Shown one piece after another: positions 42,948-50,365 of a stretch of DNA of 64,000 bases. This DNA comes from a bacterium 1xD42-87 (GTDB lineage Bacteria; Bacillota; Clostridia; Lachnospirales; Lachnospiraceae). Within the stretch, counting starts at the first letter, position 1, and each line of letters starts with the position of its first letter. The notes beneath the pieces were generated by a model. It was not told where the DNA came from. It saw only the letters and a list, made by a program, of their open reading frames with translations, and made no database searches. The stretch covers positions 62,001 through 126,000 of the forward strand of contig RAYM01000011.1 of the NCBI GenBank assembly GCA_003611805.1. The letters run 5' to 3'. Both the position numbers and the translations under genes were made by a program.

Positions 42948-42978
42948 TTGTGTCGTTTACGCAAAATTTGTGTCGTTT
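42948..42978 (+). promoter_or_regulatory. Candidate LytTR binding site: 20-bp-spaced direct repeats
   Basis: TTGTGTCGTTT occurs at 42948-42958 and 42968-42978, exactly 20 bases apart (about two helical turns), on the same face of the DNA. It lies directly after the LytTR gene and before the lipoprotein gene. A weak extended -10 (TGGTATCAT, 43022-43030) is downstream. The sequence itself is not the classic Agr site, so the link is positional. Confidence 0.55.
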
Positions 42979-43030
42979 CGGTAAGCGATATAGGATAGTT
43001 TTTCCCGCTGTGATATAAATATGGTATCAT

Positions 43031-43088
43031 GTGTGAAGGAAAACACTAAGCGCGGAAGATCTTCGTTAAGTGTTTTCATATTTCATGC
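43031..43088 (+). repeat. Structured intergenic repeat, copy F
   Basis: GTGTGAAG then GAAAACACT (43039-43047) pairs with AGTGTTTTC (43069-43077), then ATAT and TTCATGC. The AAAACACT/AGTGTTTT arms equal those of inverted copy B near 23.2 kb, and the outer TGAA/TTCA stem is separated by the same 4-base bulge. The second hairpin is absent. It lies in the leader of the lipoprotein gene. Confidence 0.6.
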
Positions 43089-43125
43089 AAGACACCATAT
43101 TTATAAGGCAGGGAGGAATATGTCT

Positions 43126-43935
43126 ATGAAAAAAATGAAAATAGCGCTGGCGGCTGGCGCATTTGCGCTTGTGCTTTCGGCTTGCGGGCAGACAGAGAGC
43201 GCAGAAGAGACGCAGGAAGATGCGGGGAGCATTATCATTGAAAAAATTGATGGTGCTGATGAGGTGCGGGAAACGCAGTCTTCTGATTTAGCCGATACAG
43301 ATGCAGCAGAAAGCACGAAGGAGGAGCCGCCGGAATCTGCAGAAGGCGATGCGCCGGAAACGAGGGACAATTTCAATCCTGCAGAAACCCCGAAAGAGGA
43401 AGGCAAGGCGGTGTCCGATGAACAGGAAGCGATACAAAACCAGCAGAGTCAGACAAAAGAATCGACGGATGCCGGAAATTCACTGTTCGAAGCTTTCCTG
43501 AAAAATGAAGTCAGCGTGGCAAACCCATATGTGGAAGGCATGAATCTGACCGTTATGGATGATAAAAACTATGAATCCGAATTTGAGGACGCGCAGAAAA
43601 AGTATGCCTATGTGGATGTAAATGCGGATGACAACCCGGAGCTTATTTTCAAAATAAGCTCCGATACAAGTGAATTGATGTATATTCTGGGAATCTGTGA
43701 CAACGAACTGATTTGTTTTGATGTATTTGAGTCACATACGAGAAATATCTCGTTTAGCGTGTACGATTATGGCCTTGTCTGGGAAATTCATAATTATGAC
43801 GGTTTTGAAGAGACATTTTATTCCTATACGGCTGACGGACAGCAGGTGAGAGCCAGATATTTTACGGAAGAAAACGAGGCTGATCTTGCGGCTTACGAGG
43901 GAGAGGAACCGGAATGGATTGCATGGGAACTTTGA
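43126..43935 (+). CDS. Acidic lipoprotein of unknown function
   Basis: About 269 residues. A signal peptide with lipobox LSAC (MKKMKIALAAGAFALVLSAC) is followed by a long acidic, low-complexity linker (about 25-130) and a globular domain with DVNADDNPELIFKIS and YDYGLVWEIHNYDGF, Tyr/Asp-rich. I do not recognise a family. ATG 43126 has GGGAGGA 9 bases upstream; ATG 43120 is also possible. It follows the LytTR system and its candidate operator, so it is a likely target. Confidence 0.65.
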   Translation: MKKMKIALAAGAFALVLSACGQTESAEETQEDAGSIIIEKIDGADEVRETQSSDLADTDAAESTKEEPPESAEGDAPETRDNFNPAETPKEEGKAVSDEQEAIQNQQSQTKESTDAGNSLFEAFLKNEVSVANPYVEGMNLTVMDDKNYESEFEDAQKKYAYVDVNADDNPELIFKISSDTSELMYILGICDNELICFDVFESHTRNISFSVYDYGLVWEIHNYDGFEETFYSYTADGQQVRARYFTEENEADLAAYEGEEPEWIAWEL

Positions 43936-43936
43936 C

Positions 43937-43993
43937 TTGACATATATAGATGGTCTATATATAATGGCAGTAGATATATAGATAATCTATATA
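43937..43993 (+). promoter_or_regulatory. PadR-gene promoter with two tandem operators
   Basis: TTGACA (43937-43942), 17 bp, TATAAT (43960-43965). The spacer contains a perfect inverted repeat ATATATAGA-TGG-TCTATATAT (43942-43962). A second, TATATAGA-TAA-TCTATATA (43975-43993), ends next to the ribosome site AAGGAG. Two copies of the same palindrome centred 32 bases apart are good candidates for autoregulation by PadR. Confidence 0.8.
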
Positions 43994-44007
43994 AAGGAGA
44001 TGGTAAG

Positions 44008-44340
44008 ATGTCAATAGACAAGGCGCTCATTTCGGGAAGCACAGCCATGTTAATTCTGCGTCTTTTGGAAGACCGGGACATGTACGGCTATGAGATGATC
44101 GAGACACTGCAGGAGAAGTCAAAAAATGTTTTTGTGCTAAAGGCGGGAACACTCTATCCGCTGCTCCATTCCCTGGAGGGAAAGAACTATCTGACTTCCT
44201 ACGAAAATGAGGTAAACGGAAAACAGCGCAAATATTACAGCATCACGAAAGCGGGGAGAAAGTATTTAAAATCAAGAACGGAGGAATGGAGAGAATATCA
44301 GACCGCGGTGCTTCACGTTCTCGGGGAGGTGGTCGGATGA
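44008..44340 (+). CDS. PadR-family transcriptional regulator
   Basis: 110 residues with the winged helix typical of PadR (LILRLLEDRDMYGYEMIETL, KAGTLYPLLHSLEGKNYLTS, YYSITKAGRKYL). It likely represses its own operon through the operators just upstream and relieves repression on an unknown signal. The stop overlaps the next start (ATGA), coupling it to an FtsW-like gene. Confidence 0.92.
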   Translation: MSIDKALISGSTAMLILRLLEDRDMYGYEMIETLQEKSKNVFVLKAGTLYPLLHSLEGKNYLTSYENEVNGKQRKYYSITKAGRKYLKSRTEEWREYQTAVLHVLGEVVG

Positions 44341-45671
44341 CGGAAGAATCTTATATCAGGGATGTTGTAGAACAAATTCGGTGCGTCAGGGCGAGGGACG
44401 GCATCGCAAAGGAGCTTTCCGACCATATCGAGGACCAGACGGCGGCATATGAGGAGAAAGGCGTGACCCATGAGGAGGCGGTCAGGAAGGCGGTACAGGA
44501 GATGGGCGATCCGGTGGAAGTTGGCGTGGAGCTGGACAGGATTCATCGCCCGCAGACAGATTATAAGCTGATCGGCATGGCTTTCCTGTTTCACATAGCA
44601 GGGTTTTTTATCATTTATCAGGTGGGATATCTGTCACAGCATCCGGAGTATATCGGGAGGCAGTGTGTCACCCTGTTACTGTCGTTTTGCGTGATGGCGG
44701 GCATGTATTTTCTGGATTACAGTTTTATCGCGCGGTACGCTTACGGTACTTTTATGTTTGTCACAATTGTCATATTGGGCAGCCTGATACTGTCTGTGGG
44801 GGAAGGACGGATTCCGGGCATTATGCTGAGTTACCTGTATGTGCCTGTTTTTGCGGGAATCCTGTACCGGCAGAGAAACGGGGGATATCGCGCGCTCATG
44901 TGGGCAATGGGGATGCAGATTGTTACCGCATGCTTTACCTTTTGCTTTTCCGGTATGCTGCACACGGCAAATATCTATATGGTGTGCACGTTCCTGATTT
45001 TCCTTGCGGCGGCGAAAGGATGGTTTTCCGTGAATAAAAAGAGGGCGGCGGCAATTATGACTGGCGTGCTGGTACTGTTGCCGGTGGCTCTCATGTCTGT
45101 GATGGTTATGACAGGCTTTTTTTCCATATACGGATTTCAGGCGCAGCGCCTGCTGGTATGGCTGAATCCGAAGCAGGATGCGCAGGGAGCCGGATATATT
45201 TATCTGCTGCTCAGGCAGGAATGGAGGGCGGTAAGGCTGATCGGCGCGGCGGATAACAGTTTACTGCTGAGTGATAATTCGGTTGGACCAACGGATCCTC
45301 TTATTCTGCTTCAACTGATATGCAATTATGGCGTTTTGGTGGGAATGGTCTTGATAGCGGCGTTTGTGGCATTGTCCATACGGGCGTTCCAGATCGTAAA
45401 GCGCCAGAAAAACCAGATTGGGCTTATGCTGTCAGCTGCCTGTTTTATGGTTATTTTGCTGAATTGCCTGGAAGGGGTTCTGAGCAATACAGGATATTTT
45501 CTGGTGAGCAACATGCAGTTCCCCTTTGTATCCTGCAACGTGTATACGGGGATTACTTATGCGGTACTGATCGGGCTGCTGCTCAGTATTTACCGCAATG
45601 AGAGGATTATCACGGATAAGACGGTAAAACGTCCGACATGGAAACTGATGGTAAAGTTTGAGAAAAGGTAG
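44337..45671 (+). CDS. FtsW/RodA/SpoVE-family protein with N-terminal permease-prefix domain
   Basis: About 444 residues. The first 75 residues are a helical prefix (AKELSDHIEDQTAAYEEKGV, then EEAVRKAVQEMGDPVEVGVE) seen in proteins co-encoded with PadR regulators. The rest has about ten membrane segments with the SEDS pattern near the C-terminus (GVLSNTGYFLVSNMQFPFVS). SEDS proteins polymerise peptidoglycan glycan strands. The prefix plus PadR control suggests a conditional role, perhaps under wall stress. ATG 44337 is at the PadR gene overlap. Confidence 0.8.
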   Translation: MTEESYIRDVVEQIRCVRARDGIAKELSDHIEDQTAAYEEKGVTHEEAVRKAVQEMGDPVEVGVELDRIHRPQTDYKLIGMAFLFHIAGFFIIYQVGYLSQHPEYIGRQCVTLLLSFCVMAGMYFLDYSFIARYAYGTFMFVTIVILGSLILSVGEGRIPGIMLSYLYVPVFAGILYRQRNGGYRALMWAMGMQIVTACFTFCFSGMLHTANIYMVCTFLIFLAAAKGWFSVNKKRAAAIMTGVLVLLPVALMSVMVMTGFFSIYGFQAQRLLVWLNPKQDAQGAGYIYLLLRQEWRAVRLIGAADNSLLLSDNSVGPTDPLILLQLICNYGVLVGMVLIAAFVALSIRAFQIVKRQKNQIGLMLSAACFMVILLNCLEGVLSNTGYFLVSNMQFPFVSCNVYTGITYAVLIGLLLSIYRNERIITDKTVKRPTWKLMVKFEKR

Positions 45672-45698
45672 AGGGAAATCCTCTGCCTTTTCTTTTTT
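45662..45698 (+). terminator. Terminator after the FtsW-like gene
   Basis: AAAAGG-T-AGAGG (45663-45674) pairs with CCTCT-G-CCTTTT (45680-45691), followed by a run of T. It overlaps the stop codon of the gene before it. Confidence 0.85.
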
Positions 45699-45779
45699 GA
45701 GGATTTTTTGATCCTTTTAACAATTTGTACCGTTATATTATACAGATGCGGATGCGGCAGGCTACGCCGCAGGAATAGT

Positions 45780-45902
45780 GTGAGTAGTACTTCTAGCCGC
45801 TCACGCCAGAGGGCATTTTGCGGAGAAGTACTATGTTTCACGCCGAAAAACGCCAAAAATGGGCGTTTTTCCCACGGATTTGAGATTCCGCACAGCGGAA
45901 TC
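45780..45902 (+). repeat. Structured intergenic repeat, copy G
   Basis: GTGAGT-AGTACTTCT (45780-45794) pairs with AGAAGTACT-ATG-TTTCAC (45824-45841), again with the ATG bulge. Inside, CCGC/GCGG takes the place of CCAC/GTGG in copy C, a paired change. The second hairpin is GAAAAACGCC (45844-45853) / GGCGTTTTTC (45862-45871). A third, GATTCCG/CGGAATC (45884-45902), follows. It lies before the sigma-factor gene. Confidence 0.8.
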
Positions 45903-45937
45903 ATGGCGGTTAGTGTTGAGAAAGGGGGCGGTGCCAT

Positions 45938-46453
45938 GTGAGTGACGATGAACTGGTTGAGAGAATCAAAGGCGGTGACGAAGCGGCGGCGGAAGAGCTG
46001 ATTGACCGCTATTACGGCGCTATCCTGCGGTACTGCGGCTGGCACTGCGCCGCCCCGGAGAAGGCGGAGGATCTGACGCAGGAAACTTTTCTGAAGCTGT
46101 TTCGGAGTCTGCCGAAATACAGGGGCAGAAATAAGTTCAAAGCTTATCTGTACACAATCGCCAACCGCCTGTGCATCGATGAGAGCAGGAAAATGCCCGT
46201 CTACTCTCTGGAAGATGCGGAAGATATGGCTGACAGGAAAAATACGATTGTGCAGGCGGAGCACAGGGAGGATATCAGGCGTCTTTTAGGTGTTTTGTCC
46301 GTGGAACAGAGGGAGGCAGTCATTCTCCGTTTCGGGCAGGAGCTTGGTTTTTTTGAGATCGCAAAGGTGACGGGATGCAGTATGCGGACGGCGCAGAGCC
46401 GGGTCAGGAACGCGCTGCGGCTGATGAGGAAGGAGTTTGGGGATGAGCGATAG
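45938..46453 (+). CDS. ECF sigma factor
   Basis: 171 residues. Sigma-70 region 2 (IKGGDEAAAEELIDRYYGAI, TQETFLKLFRSL, then YLYTIANRLCIDESRK) and region 4 (LSVEQREAVILRFGQELGFF, CSMRTAQSRVRNALR). GTG start with AAGGGGG upstream; an ATG 2 bases earlier is in another frame and meets a stop at once. The next gene overlaps by 11 bases. The operon continues with a membrane protein and an ABC transporter, the usual layout for envelope-stress or antibiotic response. Confidence 0.92.
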   Translation: MSDDELVERIKGGDEAAAEELIDRYYGAILRYCGWHCAAPEKAEDLTQETFLKLFRSLPKYRGRNKFKAYLYTIANRLCIDESRKMPVYSLEDAEDMADRKNTIVQAEHREDIRRLLGVLSVEQREAVILRFGQELGFFEIAKVTGCSMRTAQSRVRNALRLMRKEFGDER

Positions 46454-47210
46454 GGAATTAAAGGGATATCTGAGGGATTCTCTGGGACAGGGAGCGGAGA
46501 TCAAACCCGGAAAAAAGGCGGAAACCGTCATGCGCTGCGCGGAAGTGATGCGCCGGTATGGGGACTGCGGGGAGGAGGAGAGGACGGGCTTCTGGCAGTT
46601 TTTGTCGGATGTTTTCCGATTTGAGGGGTTGTCCATCTTTGGGCTGCAGACAGGGGTATTGTTTCTGATCTGTATCCGGCTTGGCACCATAGATCATGTG
46701 TCATATTACATTCCCGCTTTTACGCCGCTGTTTGCGCTGGCTGTCATACCGCCGCTGCTGCGCAGCCAGTTTTACAAAATGAGTGAAATGGAGGCGGTGA
46801 CAAGGGCTTCCGGCGCGGAGACCATACTGGCAAAGCTGGTTCTTGCGGGTGCGGCAAATCTGGTAGGGATTACAGTAGTTTTAGGGCTGGTTATGTACAG
46901 ACGTCAGTCTGGCGAGGGGATCGGACGGATCATTTTGTACGGTCTGGTGCCGTATCTGGTCTGTATGACGACTATATTGCGGCTGATCAGACTGCGGAGG
47001 AGGGAAAGGATTCCTGTCTGCGCGGTGGTGACGATAGCCTATTGTGTTGTCTGGGGGATATCGGCAAACAGGATGCCGCTGGTCTATGAAACGTCCGCAA
47101 CAGGCTTGTGGATTGTGTTGTTTCTTGTTTTTGGCGGATTTTTTGGCAGGGAGATCGGCGTGATAGCCGGGAGAAAGAGGGAGGGAAAATTATATGGAAT
47201 TATCGGTTGA
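46443..47210 (+). CDS. Membrane protein in an ECF-sigma operon, candidate anti-sigma or transporter partner
   Basis: 255 residues: a cytoplasmic N-terminal segment of about 60 residues, then about six membrane helices (SYYIPAFTPLFALAVIPPLL, ETILAKLVLAGAANLVGITV, VYETSATGLWIVLFLVFGGF). The place next to the sigma gene fits an anti-sigma factor, but no zinc or RskA-like motif is visible, and it could instead be an ABC-2 type membrane protein. AAGGAG lies 7 bases before ATG 46443. Confidence 0.6.
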   Translation: MSDRELKGYLRDSLGQGAEIKPGKKAETVMRCAEVMRRYGDCGEEERTGFWQFLSDVFRFEGLSIFGLQTGVLFLICIRLGTIDHVSYYIPAFTPLFALAVIPPLLRSQFYKMSEMEAVTRASGAETILAKLVLAGAANLVGITVVLGLVMYRRQSGEGIGRIILYGLVPYLVCMTTILRLIRLRRRERIPVCAVVTIAYCVVWGISANRMPLVYETSATGLWIVLFLVFGGFFGREIGVIAGRKREGKLYGIIG

Positions 47211-48060
47211 CCGTCTGACGAAGCATTACGGGAGCAAAATTGCGGTGGACTGTGTCAGTGTGGCTTTAAAGCCGGGGATATACGGTCTGTTGGGGGAAAA
47301 CGGAGCGGGAAAGACGACGCTTATGCGGATGCTGTGCGCCATTCTGGAATCCACTTCCGGGGAGGTGTTTCTGGACGGCAGGGAGATTGTCTCCATGGGT
47401 GCAGAATACAGGGATATCCTTGGGTATCTGCCGCAGGATTTTGGCTATTATCCGAACTATACGGCGAGGGAGTTCCTGCTGTATATGGCGGCGCTCAAGG
47501 GCATTCCGAGGGATAGAGCAAAGAAGCGGGCGGAGGAGTTGTTGGAGGTTGCCGGTTTAAGCGAGGTAGCGGCAAAGAAAATCAAGACCTTTTCGGGCGG
47601 CATGAAGCAGCGGGTGGGGATCGCACAGACGCTCTTGAATCACCCGAAGCTATTAATTTTGGACGAGCCGACGGCAGGACTTGACCCGAAAGAAAGGGTG
47701 CGCTTCCGCAATCTGATTTCCGATTATGCGGCAGGCAGGATTGTCATTCTTTCTACCCATATCGTGTCGGATATCGAGGCGATCGCGGACGAGGTGCTGC
47801 TGATGAAAAAGGGAAAGCTGGTATCGCAGGGCACGGTTTCCGAATTGACAAAAGAAGCGGAAGGAAAGGTATGGGAGCTGACGGTTTCCCCGGCAGAGGC
47901 GAAAAGCTGGCAGGAGAGGGCGGCGGTCGCTAATCTGCGGCATGAAGGGGAACAGGTAGTGCTGCGCATTCTGTCGGATGAGAAACCCGCGGAGGGGGCG
48001 GTGCCATGTGAGGCGGGGCTGGAGGATTTGTATCTGTATTCCATGCAAGGGAAGAAGTAG
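47194..48060 (+). CDS. ABC transporter ATP-binding protein
   Basis: 288 residues. Walker A GENGAGKTTLMRMLC, Q-loop LGYLPQDFGYY, signature FSGGMKQRVGIAQTLL, Walker B LLILDEPTAGLDPKERV and switch His in STHIVSD. The C-terminal extension of about 70 residues is typical of drug and bacteriocin export ATPases. It overlaps the upstream membrane protein by 17 bases and precedes the permease gene, so the two likely form the exporter. Confidence 0.93.
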   Translation: MELSVDRLTKHYGSKIAVDCVSVALKPGIYGLLGENGAGKTTLMRMLCAILESTSGEVFLDGREIVSMGAEYRDILGYLPQDFGYYPNYTAREFLLYMAALKGIPRDRAKKRAEELLEVAGLSEVAAKKIKTFSGGMKQRVGIAQTLLNHPKLLILDEPTAGLDPKERVRFRNLISDYAAGRIVILSTHIVSDIEAIADEVLLMKKGKLVSQGTVSELTKEAEGKVWELTVSPAEAKSWQERAAVANLRHEGEQVVLRILSDEKPAEGAVPCEAGLEDLYLYSMQGKK

Positions 48061-48120
48061 ATGTTGTGGTGAGTTTTGCAAATGCCTAAAGACAGGGAGG
48101 ATTGAAAGGAGAAAGCGGGA

Positions 48121-49371
48121 ATGGAATTATTCAAACTGGAACATAAAAAGTTATGGCGGAAAAACAGCACCAAAATATGTGCCCTGCTATGCTTTTTTTA
48201 TTGCGTGGCATTAGGGAGCGTACTGATGCTTCAGTGGGGCGCTTTCGGGAGCAGGAAGGCTGCTGCGGATGACAGCAGAAATTTTGACGGGTACGAGAAC
48301 ATAAGAAGGTGCCAGGCTTATTTTCATAAATACGGGGAACTGACGGACGAGACTTTGCAGGAATGGGTCAGAGATTATCAGCGTCTTCACGCCGTGGTGG
48401 TTGAAGAGGAAAGAACACAGGGTACGGCGGATGGGGAAATACTTCAGCAATACCAGAACTCCGGATGGGAAGCGGTAAACAGTATGCTTAGGCAGCTCTA
48501 TCCGGAACTGGAGGAAACGGACATGCGCTCCGTTATGATCATGGGCTGCTATGTGGAGCCGGAGAAGCTTACCGGGCTTTATGAAAGAAGAGAGAAGGCA
48601 CTGGAGACTTTCCTTGAAATCAGCGGACAGACGGGGACGGAGAGGGAATATCTTCTGCGGATTAACGACAGGGTGCAGGAGCCTTTTACATGGAAATGGG
48701 CGGAAGGATGGTCGACTATTCTCGGTGATTCCGTTTCCGGACTTGGAACCGTGCTTGCGCTGTTTTTGGCGGTCGTTCTGTCGTCCCTGTTTGCCGGGGA
48801 GTGGCATGATAATACAAGCCCGCTCCTTTTGACGACGAAAAACGGATGGCGAAAACTGGCATGTGCAAAGGTGTTCACAGGGCTTTTATTTACGCTTGAA
48901 TTATTTGCCATGACAGCTGCCGGGATGATCTGTTCACAGCTTGTCTTTCTTGGAACGGAGGGGTGGGATATGCCCATCCAGACGGTCAAAATGATCGCGA
49001 TTGCGCCCATGAATATGCTGCAGGCGGAAATCTACGAGTATGCCTTCACCCTGCTCGGTGCATTGGGCTATGCGGGGCTTGTCATGCTGTTCTCAGCGCG
49101 CTGCAAGAATCATGTGCTGGCACTTCTTATGAGTCTGGCAGCAGTATATGTGCCTATGAGCGTATATAACCGTGTGCCGGTTGTAATGGAAAAAGTGTTT
49201 GACGTGCTGCCCCTTGTGGGGAGCGGCGCGGATGTGTTCCGCACCAATACCTTTCATCTGTTCGGTCGTTATATCTGGTCGCCCTATCTGATCATCTGGG
49301 TGCCTTTGCTGATCGGCGTTTTGTGTCTGAGACCTGCCGTTAAGGGATGGGCGAGACGGATGCGGAGGTAG
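48121..49371 (+). CDS. ABC transporter permease
   Basis: 416 residues. One membrane helix near the N-terminus (ICALLCFFYCVALGSVLML), an extracytoplasmic loop of about 160 residues, and about five further helices (GLGTVLALFLAVVLSSLFAG, LLFTLELFAMTAAGMICSQL). The layout fits ABC-2 family exporters. It is paired with the ATPase ending 60 bases upstream. Substrate unknown; the ECF sigma gene in the operon suggests response to an envelope-active compound. Confidence 0.82.
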   Translation: MELFKLEHKKLWRKNSTKICALLCFFYCVALGSVLMLQWGAFGSRKAAADDSRNFDGYENIRRCQAYFHKYGELTDETLQEWVRDYQRLHAVVVEEERTQGTADGEILQQYQNSGWEAVNSMLRQLYPELEETDMRSVMIMGCYVEPEKLTGLYERREKALETFLEISGQTGTEREYLLRINDRVQEPFTWKWAEGWSTILGDSVSGLGTVLALFLAVVLSSLFAGEWHDNTSPLLLTTKNGWRKLACAKVFTGLLFTLELFAMTAAGMICSQLVFLGTEGWDMPIQTVKMIAIAPMNMLQAEIYEYAFTLLGALGYAGLVMLFSARCKNHVLALLMSLAAVYVPMSVYNRVPVVMEKVFDVLPLVGSGADVFRTNTFHLFGRYIWSPYLIIWVPLLIGVLCLRPAVKGWARRMRR

Positions 49372-49412
49372 GAGATGGAGAGTAAGATTTTGCGGAAAAG
49401 GAAATAGAAAAG

Positions 49413-49421
49413 TGGTATAAT
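49413..49421 (+). promoter_or_regulatory. Extended -10 promoter before the DinB-like gene
   Basis: TGGTATAAT (TGnTATAAT) 65 bases before the ATG at 49486; no good -35. The gap also marks a change to AT-rich sequence. Confidence 0.5.
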
Positions 49422-49485
49422 GTTTTTATTCATAGGAATATAAGAACGTTTCCATAAATTCCCGATTGCTGGAGGATATTTGATT

Positions 49486-50142
49486 ATGAATAAGGCATGG
49501 TCAGAACTGAATAAAACAATGCAGGCGCAGATTAAAAAGAAAGATACCTATGAAGCGGGCATTGACACATTATTTGATTTGCGCAATCAGTTGATGGAAA
49601 CATTAATATCATTTAGTGGGGAATTGAACAGAGAAGATTTTGACGCAATTCCGTTTATAAATGCAGACGGTTATCATAGTAAAACGATTGCATATTCCAT
49701 TTGGCATATTTTTCGTATTGAAGATATCGTTGCACATACATTGATCAGGGAAGATGAGCAAGTGTTTTTCTCGGGCGGTTATCAGGAACGCATCAATTCG
49801 CCTATCATCACAACTGGAAATGAACTTGTGAAAGAGCAGATTGCAGATTTTTCAAAACGACTTAACCTGAAAGAACTTTATTCCTATATTTCTGAGGTGA
49901 AGGATAGCACCGAAAAAATAATCAATCATTTATCCTATGATGAATTGAAAAAGAAAATATCAGAAGAAAGAAAAGAACACTTAAAATTATTAAACGTTGT
50001 AAGTAATGATGAAAAGGCAGGCTGGCTTATTGATTATTGGTGCGGTAAGGATATTCGGGGGTTGATACAAATGCCATTTTCAAGACATTGGATTATGCAC
50101 GTAGAAGCAAGTCTGCGCATAAAAAACAAGATACACTCATAA
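49486..50142 (+). CDS. DinB-like four-helix protein
   Basis: 218 residues. His-containing helices TIAYSIWHIFRIEDIVAHTL and FSRHWIMHVEASLRI match the DinB-like superfamily, metal-dependent thiol-related hydrolases or transferases; a substrate is not predicted. Codon use is AT-rich (AAA, GAA, ATT) unlike the genes before it. GGAGG precedes ATG 49486 by 10 bases; TTG 49480 is an alternative. First gene of the AT-rich island ending at 53.4 kb. Confidence 0.65.
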   Translation: MNKAWSELNKTMQAQIKKKDTYEAGIDTLFDLRNQLMETLISFSGELNREDFDAIPFINADGYHSKTIAYSIWHIFRIEDIVAHTLIREDEQVFFSGGYQERINSPIITTGNELVKEQIADFSKRLNLKELYSYISEVKDSTEKIINHLSYDELKKKISEERKEHLKLLNVVSNDEKAGWLIDYWCGKDIRGLIQMPFSRHWIMHVEASLRIKNKIHS

Positions 50143-50150
50143 GGGAAAAT

Positions 50151-50184
50151 TTTAGTTTGCAGGAACCTCCCTGTTCGAATACAT
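50151..50184 (-). repeat. Copy of the apbE 3' end on the minus strand
   Basis: The 34 bases 50151-50184 align without gaps to 53422-53455, the last codons and stop of the apbE-type gene: 15 identical bases TTTAGTTTGCAGGAA and a shared ATACAT. Read on the minus strand it gives MYSNREVPAN-stop against MYRSGNFPAN-stop. It could be a remnant of an older apbE end or a duplication made when the AT-rich genes between the two sites arrived. Confidence 0.5.
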
Positions 50185-50365
50185 TAAAATAGCTGTCTGC
50201 GCGACATGAGGACATATAAAGTGGAGAAACTTGAGAAAATGCGGAAATATGGACAAAAATTAGGAAAAATGATATTCTAAATAAGTATGTATTAAAGGAA
50301 ATGAAATTCGAAAAAGTTAACTTTTACAAATAGTTATGTGATGAAAGGGTTAGGGGGCGTATTGG

